From an uncultured Rhodospirillales bacterium (GTDB lineage Bacteria; Pseudomonadota; Alphaproteobacteria; ATCC43930; CGMCC-115725): a stretch of DNA of 62,033 bases. This document shows positions 18,166 through 27,157 of this stretch, one piece after another; the first letter of the stretch is position 1, and every line of letters starts with the position of its first letter. A program made the position numbers and the translations under genes. The notes below the pieces were generated by a model, which saw nothing but the letters and a program-made list of their open reading frames with translations, ran no database searches and was not told the origin of the DNA. Location: NCBI GenBank assembly GCA_903822185.1, contig CAIJOA010000043.1:1-62033 (forward strand), in the 5' to 3' direction.

Positions 18166-21131
18166 TCCTCGCCCTCTTTCCCGGCCATCCATTCCTTGGC
18201 GCGTTCGAGATGGAAGTAATCGGAATAGCGCGGCGCCTTGTCGGGCGACGGCACCGCGCGATAGGGCGTCGCCGGATCGTCGAAGGCGGCAATGAGTTGC
18301 TGCACGCCATTAATCGCGCCGTCGATCAGGTCGCGGAGTTTCGCCGGATCGGTTTCGCGGAATTTGATCTCGCCCGACGGATCGCCACCGCTCAAACGCC
18401 AATAGGCCAGCTCGCCGACGGCAGCCTCGGCGATGCCGGAGAAGCCGCCACGCTCGATCATCGCCGCTTCCAGCGGCAATTGCGGCGCATAGCCTTGCGT
18501 CACGTCGGCAACCGGGGGCACCGATCCGGTTTTGTAATCGATCAGCGCCATCGAGCCGTCGCGGCGGCGCTCGATGCGATCGGCGCGGCCGGTGAGTTTG
18601 AACGGACCCGCCGGGCCATTCAGCAGGATCGAAGCATCGATTTCGCCCAGCACTTCATCGAGCAGCGGCCTGCGCGCTTCTTCCTCGATCGCGACCCATT
18701 CGGCGATGCGCATGAAACGCGGCCACCAGAAAGCCCAAACACCGGGACGCGCCAGCGCCTCGCCAAAGCTTGGTTGACCCAGCACGCGCAGCCGTTCGAC
18801 CGCGTCGGCAGGCAGGCGTTTGGGATAGGTCTTGATGAAACGCGCCAGGGCATCGTGGATAATCATGCCGCGATCGGCCGCACCCGGATCGGCGTCGAGT
18901 GGATCGAGTGCGCGCAGTTTCAACACATGACGCGCATAGATCGCATAGGGATCGCGCCGCCAGGTTTCGATTTCCGTGACCGACAAACGACGCGGCCGCG
19001 CCTTAACCGGCGGTGTCGGCGCGGGCGGCTCTATCGGTTTCGGCGGACCGGCCGGCGCGTCAATCATTTTTTGCCAAGCGAGCGGACGGGGTTCGTCCAT
19101 CAACACCTGCTGGATACCGGCCGCACGCAACACCGCATCGAGCCTCAAGAGCCAGCGCGACGGCACGGTCGGCGTACCCTCGACACGGGTTGCACGCGTC
19201 ATCACGACTTCGCTCGCCCCTGCGGCCAAAGCGAAATCGAGCGCGGCCATACCGATACGCCGCTCCGGCGGCGGCATGCCGAAGGCCTCGCGCATCGGCC
19301 GCGACAACCACGGATCGCTCGTCACCGCGCCGGGCCAAGCGCCTTCGTTCAAGCCACCCATGACGACGAGATCGGCATGTTGCAGGCGCGCTTCGAGCAA
19401 ACCCCAGATAGAGAGACGCGGATGCCGCCCGAACGGCGGACGCACAACAGATCCAGCGAGAAGCGCCTCGAACAAGGCCGGATAGTCACGGCCCGCCAGC
19501 GCCGGGAAATCCGATGCTGCCTGCAACAGGTCGCTGAAGAACAACGCCGCCGCTTCACCCGCCGCCTCGCGCCACAAGCGCGCCGGCCCGGGCTCTTCAT
19601 CGCTGGCCGCCAAGGCCTCGCAGCAAGCGATATGCGCCTCGATCAAGGTCGAAAGCTTGGTCTCACGTTCGCCAAGCGCCGCAGCAAATGGGGCGACAGC
19701 TTTCTCCAACCGCGTCACGAGATCGCGTAACCCGTCCGCTTCCGCCGGCAAGAGTTCGAGCAATCCCGCCGCCCCGGGTTGCGGTCTTGGACCACGCAGC
19801 GTTTCGAGTTCGAGCGCGCGGACCTGATCGCGAAACAAGGCTGGCGACAAGCCGCACGCCGAGAAGGGATGTTTGAGCGCGGCAAGCAACGGCAAGGGCG
19901 CGAGTTCCTCGGCGGCCAGTTCTAAGACCAGCCGCAAAAAAAGCCCGGGCGGCGTCTTGTTCAGCGGCAGGCCGGATGAATCATCGATGTCGATTTTCCA
20001 GCGACGCAGTTCCGCCGCGACGCGGCGAGCGAGATCGCGATCGGGCGTGATGAGAGCCGCCGTCGCGCCCGGCGTCTCCAACCGTTCGCGCAACATCAGC
20101 GCGATGGCGAGCGCTTCTTCCTGTGGACCGGGGCAATCCAGACGGCGAAACCCCTTCAGCGCCTTGGCATCAACACCGCTGATGAAACGCCAACGATGCG
20201 TCAGCGCCGCCGGCGCCAATGCCTCGCGCAAAAGCCGGCCACGGGCATTGGGACTTTCCTTGCCGTGCCACGGCGTCACTTGTTGCGGCTCGACATCGAG
20301 GCGCACGAGGAACTTCGCCAGCAGATGTTGCGGATGCGCCGGATCGACGATGACTTGTTCCCAGAGCGCGCCATCTGCTTCGGTATCGAGGCCAGGCAGA
20401 ACCACCGCGCCTTGGGGCAGGTTCGCCACAACGGCCATCAAATCCGAAACGGCGGGAATACCGCCGATGACGCCCGCCGCGATCACCGGTTCACTTGGCG
20501 GGGTCTTGCGCCATTGCGCGGCTTGCAGGGCCAGCAATTGATTGCGCCGCTCGGCCGGATCGACACAGCCGATGGCGGCCAGCATCACCGGCCAATGCTC
20601 GGTGACGATGCCAAGGAACTGGAGAATGTCCTGCCAATGCTGCGCGTGTTTCTCGGGGACGAGATCGGCGAGGCGGGCAAAGTCACAGCGTTCGGCCTGC
20701 ACTTCGTCGAGAAACCGAGCCAGTTCGCGCGCGAGCGGCGCAGCCTGTCCCAGCGCCAGCTTTTGATCGCCCCGCTCGCCGAAGGCCTGCACCAGCCGCG
20801 TCAGCATCAAGCGGCGCCGCAAATCCGGCACGGTCGGCGGCAGATCGAAGCCGTCTTCGCCTGAATCGCCCTCGTCCTGCAGCAGCGACAATTCCTCGGG
20901 ATCGAGATCGCCGACCGGCACCATCTTTGGCAGCAGCATCGCCGCGCCGTTGCCCGCGCGCAGAAATGCCTCGCGCAAGCTGCGTGACGCACGGCGGGTC
21001 GGCAGCAACACGGTGACGCGCGCCAGGGCCAGCGGATCCTTGCCGTGACGGCGCATCAACCCCGCGACGAAGGTGTCGAGGAACGGCCGGTCAAACGCGA
21101 TGGAAAAGATCGATGGCATGGCGGATGCCAT
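18162..21131 (-). CDS. addB: Double-strand break repair protein AddB
   Basis: This is the partner of AddA: an inactivated helicase-like scaffold with a second RecB-type nuclease. The product has 989 residues, as in alphaproteobacterial AddB. The N-terminus 'IFSIAFDRPFLDTFVAGL' and 'VLLPTRRASRSLREAFL' are family-typical. The C-terminal nuclease site reads 'GRADRIERRRDGSMALIDYKTG'-like (Asp...Asp-Tyr-Lys). The start could also be the ATG four codons in, at 21119. The four-base overlap with addA suggests coupled translation. Confidence 0.96.
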   Translation of the reverse strand: MASAMPSIFSIAFDRPFLDTFVAGLMRRHGKDPLALARVTVLLPTRRASRSLREAFLRAGNGAAMLLPKMVPVGDLDPEELSLLQDEGDSGEDGFDLPPTVPDLRRRLMLTRLVQAFGERGDQKLALGQAAPLARELARFLDEVQAERCDFARLADLVPEKHAQHWQDILQFLGIVTEHWPVMLAAIGCVDPAERRNQLLALQAAQWRKTPPSEPVIAAGVIGGIPAVSDLMAVVANLPQGAVVLPGLDTEADGALWEQVIVDPAHPQHLLAKFLVRLDVEPQQVTPWHGKESPNARGRLLREALAPAALTHRWRFISGVDAKALKGFRRLDCPGPQEEALAIALMLRERLETPGATAALITPDRDLARRVAAELRRWKIDIDDSSGLPLNKTPPGLFLRLVLELAAEELAPLPLLAALKHPFSACGLSPALFRDQVRALELETLRGPRPQPGAAGLLELLPAEADGLRDLVTRLEKAVAPFAAALGERETKLSTLIEAHIACCEALAASDEEPGPARLWREAAGEAAALFFSDLLQAASDFPALAGRDYPALFEALLAGSVVRPPFGRHPRLSIWGLLEARLQHADLVVMGGLNEGAWPGAVTSDPWLSRPMREAFGMPPPERRIGMAALDFALAAGASEVVMTRATRVEGTPTVPSRWLLRLDAVLRAAGIQQVLMDEPRPLAWQKMIDAPAGPPKPIEPPAPTPPVKARPRRLSVTEIETWRRDPYAIYARHVLKLRALDPLDADPGAADRGMIIHDALARFIKTYPKRLPADAVERLRVLGQPSFGEALARPGVWAFWWPRFMRIAEWVAIEEEARRPLLDEVLGEIDASILLNGPAGPFKLTGRADRIERRRDGSMALIDYKTGSVPPVADVTQGYAPQLPLEAAMIERGGFSGIAEAAVGELAYWRLSGGDPSGEIKFRETDPAKLRDLIDGAINGVQQLIAAFDDPATPYRAVPSPDKAPRYSDYFHLERAKEWMAGKEGEE

Positions 21132-21172
21132 GCTAGCGCGGAATCCGCTTGGGGCGAATTGAGCAGATCACC

Positions 21173-21886
21173 CTAGAACCAAGTGCCGCGATCCATTAGC
21201 CGTTCCTCGGTCAAGGCAAGACCGTGCGGCGTGCCGACATGGAACCATTCGCCGTCATGGATCAGCGCTTCGAGACGCCCGGATTCGATCGCCTTGTTCC
21301 ATGGCTTGTTCAGCGAAAACGCACCTTCGGGCGTATCGTCGAAAAAACGCCGGCTTAAAATTTCGATGCCGCCAAAGAGATGCGGTGCGACTTCGAATTC
21401 CTTGCGCCGGCGCACGACGCCTAGCGGATCGACGACGAAATCGCCGAGCCCGTCATAGCCAACGGCCGAGGTTGTCCGCTGCACCATCATCAAGGCATCG
21501 AGCCTATTGGCGTCCCAGGCACGCGCGAGACGCGCCAGCGCCCCGATCTTCGCATCGAGCCAGAACACATCGGAATTGAGCACATAGAAGGCATCGCCCA
21601 ACAACGGCAACGCCTTGCGCACGCCGCCGCCGGTATCGAGCAGTGTTTCTTCGTGTGACAGTTCGATCGCGACATCGTCGCGCTGGGCAAGATGCGCGGC
21701 CATCATCTCGGCCTTGTAGTGCGTGTTGACGACAACACGCTTAATGCCGGCCGCGACCAGCCGGTCCAGCACATGATCGATCAAGGTCCGTCCCGCCAAC
21801 GGCACCAGCGGCTTCGGCAGATGATCGGTGATCGGCCGCATGCGCGTGCCGAAACCGGCCGCAAGAATCATCGCCGTATCGATCAT
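21173..21886 (-). CDS. murU: N-acetylmuramate-1-phosphate uridylyltransferase (MurU-type nucleotidyltransferase)
   Basis: The product has 237 residues and the sugar-nucleotidyltransferase fold. The N-terminal signature 'AMILAAGFGTRMRPIT' with 'PKPLVPLAG' binds the nucleotide, and 'YVLNSDVFW' supplies the metal Asp. In Pseudomonas, MurU makes UDP-MurNAc from MurNAc-1-phosphate in the recycling route that bypasses de novo, fosfomycin-sensitive synthesis. I chose the ATG at 21886, which overlaps the amgK stop (ATGA); the longer frame is a shadow of amgK. Specificity rests on the pairing with amgK. Confidence 0.92.
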   Translation of the reverse strand: MIDTAMILAAGFGTRMRPITDHLPKPLVPLAGRTLIDHVLDRLVAAGIKRVVVNTHYKAEMMAAHLAQRDDVAIELSHEETLLDTGGGVRKALPLLGDAFYVLNSDVFWLDAKIGALARLARAWDANRLDALMMVQRTTSAVGYDGLGDFVVDPLGVVRRRKEFEVAPHLFGGIEILSRRFFDDTPEGAFSLNKPWNKAIESGRLEALIHDGEWFHVGTPHGLALTEERLMDRGTWF

Positions 21887-22887
21887 GGATTTTCTTTCGG
21901 AACCAGACGCAGCGCCGGCGGAATATGCCGGTCGAGCCATGTTTTGACCGGCGCCAACGCCGGATGTTGCAAGTCCTCGGCGATCAACCGCCAGAGGCGC
22001 GGGATATGTTTGAGATAGACCGGCTTGCCGTCGCGGCGACATAGCCGCGTGAAGATACCGACGACCTTGCAGTGACGCTGTGCGCCCATCACGGCGTAAG
22101 ACGCCTCGAAGGTACCGTGGTCGAGATCGGGGAAAGCCTTGAGATACCGCGCGGTCAGCGACGCCGCGAGCCACGGCGAAACATCGCGGCGCGAATCTTC
22201 CAGCAGCGAGACGAGATCATAGGTCACCGGTCCCAGCACCGCGTCTTGGAAATCGAGCAGGCCGCAGGCATCGAGACCGTCGCGCCCGGGGATGCGCATC
22301 AGATTATCGACATGATAGTCGCGCAGCACGAGGCTCGATGGCACGGCACGCGCCACCGGGAGAAGATCGCGCCAGATAGCGAGGTATTCTTCGCGCACCG
22401 AATCCGCAACCGATTCGCCGGTGATCGCCGGCATGTACCAATCGACCAGCAGCGCCGCCTCGTTCAGTAGCCGCGTATCGTCATAGGGCGGTAGCCATGT
22501 GGCGTTCTGCGGCGTGAAGCGGCGATGCAGTTCGATCAGCACATCGACCGCCAATTGATACAGCGGCTCTTCACCCTCGCCGCGTGCGAAAAGCCGCGTA
22601 TAGGTGCCGTCGCCGAAATCTTCGATCAACAGCAGACCTTGGGTCTCGTCCGCCGCGAGGATCGCCGGGGCGCTAAAACCGAGGTCGCTAAGATGGCGAG
22701 CGACGGCAAGGTAAGGCCGCACATCTTCCTGCGGCGGCGGTGCATCCATCAGCATCGCGTTGCCGCCATCACGCTGCAGCCTGCAATAACGGCGGAAGGA
22801 TGCGTCACCGGCGAGCGGGAAGCGTTGCGCTGCGCCCCAACCTGCGGCCTCGATAAAGGCAGTGATCGCTGTATCGCGCTCAGCCAT
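21883..22887 (-). CDS. amgK: N-acetylmuramate/N-acetylglucosamine anomeric kinase
   Basis: The product has 334 residues with the aminoglycoside-phosphotransferase kinase fold. 'LAGDASFRRYCRL' is the family N-terminal strand, 'LVLRDYHVDNLMRI' carries the catalytic Asp and metal Asn, and 'LLDFQDAVLGPVTYDL' carries the second metal Asp. AmgK phosphorylates recycled MurNAc at C1 for MurU, which is encoded next, so the two steps are coupled. The gene overlaps tsaE upstream by eight bases. Confidence 0.93.
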   Translation of the reverse strand: MAERDTAITAFIEAAGWGAAQRFPLAGDASFRRYCRLQRDGGNAMLMDAPPPQEDVRPYLAVARHLSDLGFSAPAILAADETQGLLLIEDFGDGTYTRLFARGEGEEPLYQLAVDVLIELHRRFTPQNATWLPPYDDTRLLNEAALLVDWYMPAITGESVADSVREEYLAIWRDLLPVARAVPSSLVLRDYHVDNLMRIPGRDGLDACGLLDFQDAVLGPVTYDLVSLLEDSRRDVSPWLAASLTARYLKAFPDLDHGTFEASYAVMGAQRHCKVVGIFTRLCRRDGKPVYLKHIPRLWRLIAEDLQHPALAPVKTWLDRHIPPALRLVPKENP

Positions 22888-23356
22888 GGGAAAGCCCTGC
22901 GATACGGCCGGTCCAAACGGGTGAGGGCGTTAGGGTCGCAACGCGGCTGCCGTCATCGCCGCCCGCCGCCAGATCAATGTCGAGCCGTTCGCGCGGCAGA
23001 TCGCTGCCAAGACGGTCGGGCCATTCGATCAAGGCGATGCCGTCGGCATAGGCTTCTTCGAGACCCAGTTCCCAGGCTTCCTCGGGCGTCTTCAGGCGAT
23101 AGAGATCGAAATGCCAGATCGCGGGTCCGTCGTCCGGCGTATAAGTCTCGACCAGCGTGAAAGTCGGGCTGGGGACATCGACCGCATCGAGCCGGGCGCG
23201 AATGAAAGCCCGCGCGAAACTGGTCTTGCCGCTGCCCAGTGGACCGGACAGGCCGATCACGTCGCCCGGACGCGCGAGCCCGGCGAGGGTAGCGGCAAGG
23301 GCGCCGGTCGCGGCTTCGTCGGGGAGCGTCATCACCAGGGGCACGGCATTTTTCAC
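22880..23356 (-). CDS. tsaE: tRNA threonylcarbamoyladenosine biosynthesis ATPase TsaE
   Basis: The product has 158 residues. TsaE is the ATPase that drives the TsaB-TsaD complex in making t6A37 on ANN-decoding tRNAs. Walker A 'SGPLGSGKTSFARAF' spans residues 37-51, and 'SPTFTLVETY' and 'IWHFDLYRL' are family motifs, followed by 'GIALIEWPDRL'. It is the first gene of a tight tsaE-amgK-murU set. The divergent flavoprotein gene begins 74 bases away. Confidence 0.96.
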   Translation of the reverse strand: MKNAVPLVMTLPDEAATGALAATLAGLARPGDVIGLSGPLGSGKTSFARAFIRARLDAVDVPSPTFTLVETYTPDDGPAIWHFDLYRLKTPEEAWELGLEEAYADGIALIEWPDRLGSDLPRERLDIDLAAGGDDGSRVATLTPSPVWTGRIAGLSHG

Positions 23357-23430
23357 CGCGTCCTTTTAAGCCGTTCGACCACGTCGCCGCAACCTTGCGC
23401 GCGTGCCGCGTGGTCGTCATGGTAGCGCGC

Positions 23431-24453
23431 ATGAGCGATACGATTCAGCACACCGACGTTGCCATCATCGGCGCCGGGCCGGTTGGTCTTTTTGCCGTGT
23501 TCGAATGCGGCATGCTGGGCCTCAAATGTCACGTCCTCGACGCCCTGTCGGCCCCCGGCGGACAATGCAGCGCGCTTTATCCCGAAAAGCCGATCTACGA
23601 CATTCCCGGCCATCCGGCGATCGACGCCGCCGACCTAATCCGCAAGCTGGAAGAGCAGATCGCGCCCTTCACGCCGCAGTACCATATGGACCAGCAAGTC
23701 GAACGGCTGGAAAAGCACGGCGAGGGCGGTTTCCGCCTGACGACCTCGCGCGGCACCGTCATTGAGGCCCGCGCGGTGATCATCGCCGCCGGCGTCGGCG
23801 CTTTCGGCCCGAACCGTCCGCCCTTGGCCGGGATCGAGCAGTACGAAAGCAAAAGCGTCTTCTACATGGTCAGCCGGCGCGAGGCCTTTCGCGACCAGCG
23901 CATCGTCATCGCCGGCGGCGGCGATTCCGCCGTCGATTGGGCGATCTCGCTGGCCGAGGTCGCGTCGAAGGTCATGGTGGTCCATCGCCGCCCGAAATTC
24001 CGCGCCGCCCCCGAATCCGCCGCACGCATGGAAGCCTTGGCCCAGGCCGGCCGCATCGAGATGGTCATTCCCTATCAGCTTCACGCCCTTGAAGGCGCGA
24101 ACGGTCAGATCTCGTCGGTGATCGTCGCCGATCTGGAAGGCAAGACGCGGTCGCTCGACGCCGACGTGCTGTTGCCCTTCTTCGGCTTGTCGATGAATCT
24201 GGGACCGATCGCCGAGTGGGGCCTCGCCCTCGATCATCATCACATCACCGTCGCACCGGCGACCTGCATGAGCTCGATCGAAGGCATCTTCGCCATCGGC
24301 GATATAGCGACCTATCCGAACAAGCTGAAGCTGATCCTGTCGGGCTTTGCCGAAGCGGCGCAGGCGGCGCATGCGATCCATCCGCTACTTCATCCCGGCG
24401 CGGCGCTGCATTTCGAATATTCGACGACCAAGGGCGTGCCGGGGAAGATTTAA
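23431..24453 (+). CDS. Ferredoxin-NADP reductase (thioredoxin-reductase-like type)
   Basis: The product has 340 residues with two Rossmann domains. The FAD site is 'VAIIGAGPVGLFAVFECG' near residues 9-26, with 'GGQCSALYPEKPIYDIPG' following. The NADPH site is 'IVIAGGGDSAVDWAISLAE', and the second FAD motif is 'GIFAIGDIATYPNK'. The CxxC redox pair of thioredoxin reductase is absent, which points to the YumC/Chlorobium-type ferredoxin (or flavodoxin) reductase. I chose the ATG at 23431 because the 12 upstream residues are unlike the family. The physiological electron partner is unknown. Confidence 0.92.
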   Translation: MSDTIQHTDVAIIGAGPVGLFAVFECGMLGLKCHVLDALSAPGGQCSALYPEKPIYDIPGHPAIDAADLIRKLEEQIAPFTPQYHMDQQVERLEKHGEGGFRLTTSRGTVIEARAVIIAAGVGAFGPNRPPLAGIEQYESKSVFYMVSRREAFRDQRIVIAGGGDSAVDWAISLAEVASKVMVVHRRPKFRAAPESAARMEALAQAGRIEMVIPYQLHALEGANGQISSVIVADLEGKTRSLDADVLLPFFGLSMNLGPIAEWGLALDHHHITVAPATCMSSIEGIFAIGDIATYPNKLKLILSGFAEAAQAAHAIHPLLHPGAALHFEYSTTKGVPGKI

Positions 24454-24510
24454 CACCGTCTCGAAAGCCCCACGCCGGCAACGCAGAAAAGCCCCAATGA
24501 CCCGCGATAA

Positions 24511-24530
24511 GGAATGTCTATGAACATTCC
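24511..24530. promoter_or_regulatory. Small inverted repeat before the DUF3309-like gene
   Basis: GGAATGT at 24511-24517 and ACATTCC at 24524-24530 form perfect 7-base arms around CTATGA. The element is 15 bases before the small membrane-protein start, within its 5' leader. It could be an operator or a leader hairpin; nothing else supports a specific role. Confidence 0.4.
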
Positions 24531-24545
24531 CTATGGAGCGCGGCC

Positions 24546-24689
24546 ATGAATCTTATCATCCTTCTCATCGTTCTGATTTTGCTGTTCGGCGGCGGCGGCT
24601 TTTATCTTGGCCCTCCGTTCCACATCTTCGGCGGCGGCCTCGGCCTGATCCTGCTGATCGTGATTATCGTTCTGCTGGTCAGGGGATAA
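24546..24689 (+). CDS. DUF3309-like membrane peptide, 47 residues
   Basis: The peptide opens with 'MNLIILLIVLILLFGGGGFY' and ends with 'GLGLILLIVIIVLLVRG': two hydrophobic membrane segments joined by a Gly/Pro/Phe loop. This matches the DUF3309 family of tiny proteobacterial membrane proteins of unknown function. A GGAG lies 8-11 bases before the ATG. Its stop abuts the last codon of the convergent divL frame. It is too short for many gene finders. Confidence 0.75.
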   Translation: MNLIILLIVLILLFGGGGFYLGPPFHIFGGGLGLILLIVIIVLLVRG

Positions 24690-27077
24690 TCACCCAACCA
24701 TTATCGTCATTGCCGGGCTTGACCCGGCAATCCATGCCGCAAAGTCGTGGATGCCCGGGTCAAGCCCGGGCATGACGATCATTCCGCGTTTTGCATCAGT
24801 ATAAAGCCAGCACGTCACGGTCGTGCCTTGGCCGGGCTGCGATTTCAGTTCGACCGTACCGCCATGCAGTTCGATGAAATTTTTCACCAGCGACAGGCCA
24901 AGCCCCGCGCCGGATTGGCGTGCTTGCGCACTGCCGCGCTCGAATTTTTCAAAGACCCGGCCCTGATCCTCGGCAGCGACACCGACGCCGGTATCCGAGA
25001 CGATGAGGGCAACACGATCGGGCTCGCGTCTGGCCGAAAGCGTCACCGTACCGCCGGCCGGGGTAAATTTCAGCGCATTCGAGATCAGATTGAAAACGAC
25101 CTGCTTTAAGCGCGGCTCGTCGCCCGGCACCGTACCGATATCGGGCGGACATTCGAAATCGATGCGCAGTCCCTGATTGCGCGCACGCGGCAAGGTCATG
25201 GTCATGACGCTGGACATCAGCGCATGGACATCGACCGGCACCTTCTGGATTTCCATATAGCCGGCCTCGATCGTCGCGAGATCGAGGATGTCGTTGATCA
25301 GCAGCACCAACTGCTCGGCGCTTTCCGAGATATGCGTGCTGTATTCCAGTTGTTTGGCCTTTAGCTCACCCGCATAGCCGTTGGTGAGCATTTCGGCATA
25401 GCCGGTGATCGCATTGAGCGGCGTGCGCAATTCGTAGGAAACGTTGGCGATGAATTCGCTCTTGAGACGGCCAGCGGTTTCGAGCGCCTCGGTCCGTTCG
25501 CGCAGCGCATTCTCGACCCGCGCCGTATCGGTGACGTCGAGATAGGACAAAAGAATATTCCCATCGGGCAAGGGCACCGTGACGGCCTGCAGCACCGAAC
25601 CGTCGCGGCGATAGAGCGGTGTCGAGTTCGGGCTGTCGGCGGTCATGCGGGCAATGACATGCGCCTTGCGGGTCGGCCAATCCTCGCCGTCATCGAAGAA
25701 CGCGCGCAGCTTGTCGGTGATCTCGCCGACATGTGGCTCGGCCGCGATGTCCTCGGGCTGAAGCTTCCAAATGCGCGCATAGGCCGGATTGGACAGTTTC
25801 AGGCGGCCGTCACCGCCAAATACCGCGATGCCTTCATGAAGATGATCGAGCGTTTCCCGCTGCACCGCGGTCAGCGTGTTGTAGGAACGTTCGAGCGCGA
25901 GACGATCGGTCACATCCTCATAGGCAAAGATAAGGCCGCCGAACGGATGCGGGCTTGTCACGACACGCAGCGTGCGGCCATCCGGCAGATGCTGCAATTC
26001 TTCCTGCGGCGCCAGCAGCGAGGTGAACTTCGCCAGAAGATTCCGGCGGAACGCTTTGAAGTCGGCGACCTCGGGCAAGCGGCGCAGTTCGCGCAGCCGC
26101 TCCATCACTTCCTCGACCAGCGGCTTGGACGCGAGCCAGTCTTCTTCGAGTTGCCACAGCAGCGCGAAGGACGAATTGAAGAAGGTCAGATGCCGGTCGG
26201 GACCGTAGATCGCAACGGCGACCGCAAACCGTTCCAGCACGGCGGCATGGGCGCCGACATGGCGCTTTAATTCTGCCTCGACCGCTTCGAGATCGGTCAG
26301 GTCGCGCGCGACGCCGACCAGTTCGCCCGAATCGCCGAGGCGGCTTTCGGTGATTTCGATCCAGCGCCGCGAGCCATTGATGACAACATGACGCCGCTCC
26401 GTCGCGCTGCCCGAAGCCAGCGCCTTCGCCGCCAGGGCTTTGCCGGATTCGGCGCCAGCCAGTTCGCGGCTTTCGGCGACCGCCCTTTCCGCCGGCACAT
26501 CGACGGCAGCGGCATAAGCGCGATTGGCCTCGCTGAGTCCTTGATCACTTTCGCGGCGATACCAGACCGGCAAAGGCAGAACATCGAGGATGTCGCGCAG
26601 CCGCTTGCGCTCGTTGGCCGCCGCTTCGCGGATGCTGGCGTCGGTAAACCAGATCGCGTCCCCCGCGATTCGGCCTTCCGCGACCGTCAGCCGCTCGCCA
26701 GCGATATCGATCATCGCGCCGCTGCCTTCGGCAAGACGCAGGCTTGCCTGGAAGCTTGTGCCATCGGTCCGCAGCCGCGCCACGGCCAAGTCCAGCTTGG
26801 CGGCATCGGTGCGGACGAACCGTTCCAGCAAGGCGGCAAAACCCTGCCCGGCATCGCCAAGCCCTTGCAGCATGCCGGGGAAAAACCCTTCGCCGCCGCC
26901 GGATCGGAAGAGATAAAGCGCCGCCGGCGATGTCCGCAGCGCCGCCGCGAAGCCGACAACCGATGCCTCGAGCCGCGCGCGTTCGAGAGTCAGCGCGGCG
27001 TTGCGTTTCGCCAGCCGATAGATGGCGAAACCGGCAAGCGCGGCGATCGCCAAAATGAGTCCCGCAGATAAGAGCAC
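24690..27077 (-). CDS. divL: DivL-like PAS-domain pseudo-histidine kinase (Tyr in place of the phospho-acceptor His)
   Basis: The product has 795 residues: one N-terminal membrane segment (about 3-20), a run of PAS-type regions up to about residue 530, a HisKA box and an ATPase domain ('DTGVGV', 'GAGLGLSLVKNFIELHGG'). The HisKA box reads 'EFIANVSYELRTPLNA', with Tyr at about residue 548 where ordinary kinases have His; the codon is TAC at 25434-25436 on the complement. Caulobacter DivL has the same substitution and acts as a binding scaffold in the DivK-CckA-CtrA cell-cycle pathway. The tsaE/amgK/addAB neighbourhood fits that identity. The last 30 or so residues come from a palindromic repeat. 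Whether it is essential here is unknown. Confidence 0.9.
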   Translation of the reverse strand: MLLSAGLILAIAALAGFAIYRLAKRNAALTLERARLEASVVGFAAALRTSPAALYLFRSGGGEGFFPGMLQGLGDAGQGFAALLERFVRTDAAKLDLAVARLRTDGTSFQASLRLAEGSGAMIDIAGERLTVAEGRIAGDAIWFTDASIREAAANERKRLRDILDVLPLPVWYRRESDQGLSEANRAYAAAVDVPAERAVAESRELAGAESGKALAAKALASGSATERRHVVINGSRRWIEITESRLGDSGELVGVARDLTDLEAVEAELKRHVGAHAAVLERFAVAVAIYGPDRHLTFFNSSFALLWQLEEDWLASKPLVEEVMERLRELRRLPEVADFKAFRRNLLAKFTSLLAPQEELQHLPDGRTLRVVTSPHPFGGLIFAYEDVTDRLALERSYNTLTAVQRETLDHLHEGIAVFGGDGRLKLSNPAYARIWKLQPEDIAAEPHVGEITDKLRAFFDDGEDWPTRKAHVIARMTADSPNSTPLYRRDGSVLQAVTVPLPDGNILLSYLDVTDTARVENALRERTEALETAGRLKSEFIANVSYELRTPLNAITGYAEMLTNGYAGELKAKQLEYSTHISESAEQLVLLINDILDLATIEAGYMEIQKVPVDVHALMSSVMTMTLPRARNQGLRIDFECPPDIGTVPGDEPRLKQVVFNLISNALKFTPAGGTVTLSARREPDRVALIVSDTGVGVAAEDQGRVFEKFERGSAQARQSGAGLGLSLVKNFIELHGGTVELKSQPGQGTTVTCWLYTDAKRGMIVMPGLDPGIHDFAAWIAGSSPAMTIMVG
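24705..24777. repeat. Palindromic repeat forming the 3' end of divL
   Basis: 'cgtcattgccgggcttgacc' at the left pairs with 'gggtcaagcccgggcatgac' at the right; inner 'tccatgcc' faces 'ggatgccc'. Read on the minus strand it encodes the familiar 'MPGLDPGIH' string seen wherever this dispersed alphaproteobacterial element enters a frame. It overlaps the last residues of the DivL-like protein and also sits where the convergent DUF3309-like gene ends. Confidence 0.85.
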
Positions 27078-27157
27078 TTAGGCTCCTCGTGCCCTTGATG
27101 AATCCGTGCGGGATTATGGCGTGTGATTAAAATTTGCGAAGCGAAAAGCGCGCCGCG

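Noticed and set aside
18084-19730. Long plus-strand frame opposite addA/addB
   Set aside because: It mirrors AddA/AddB coding sequence, is Arg/His-rich and has no family signature.
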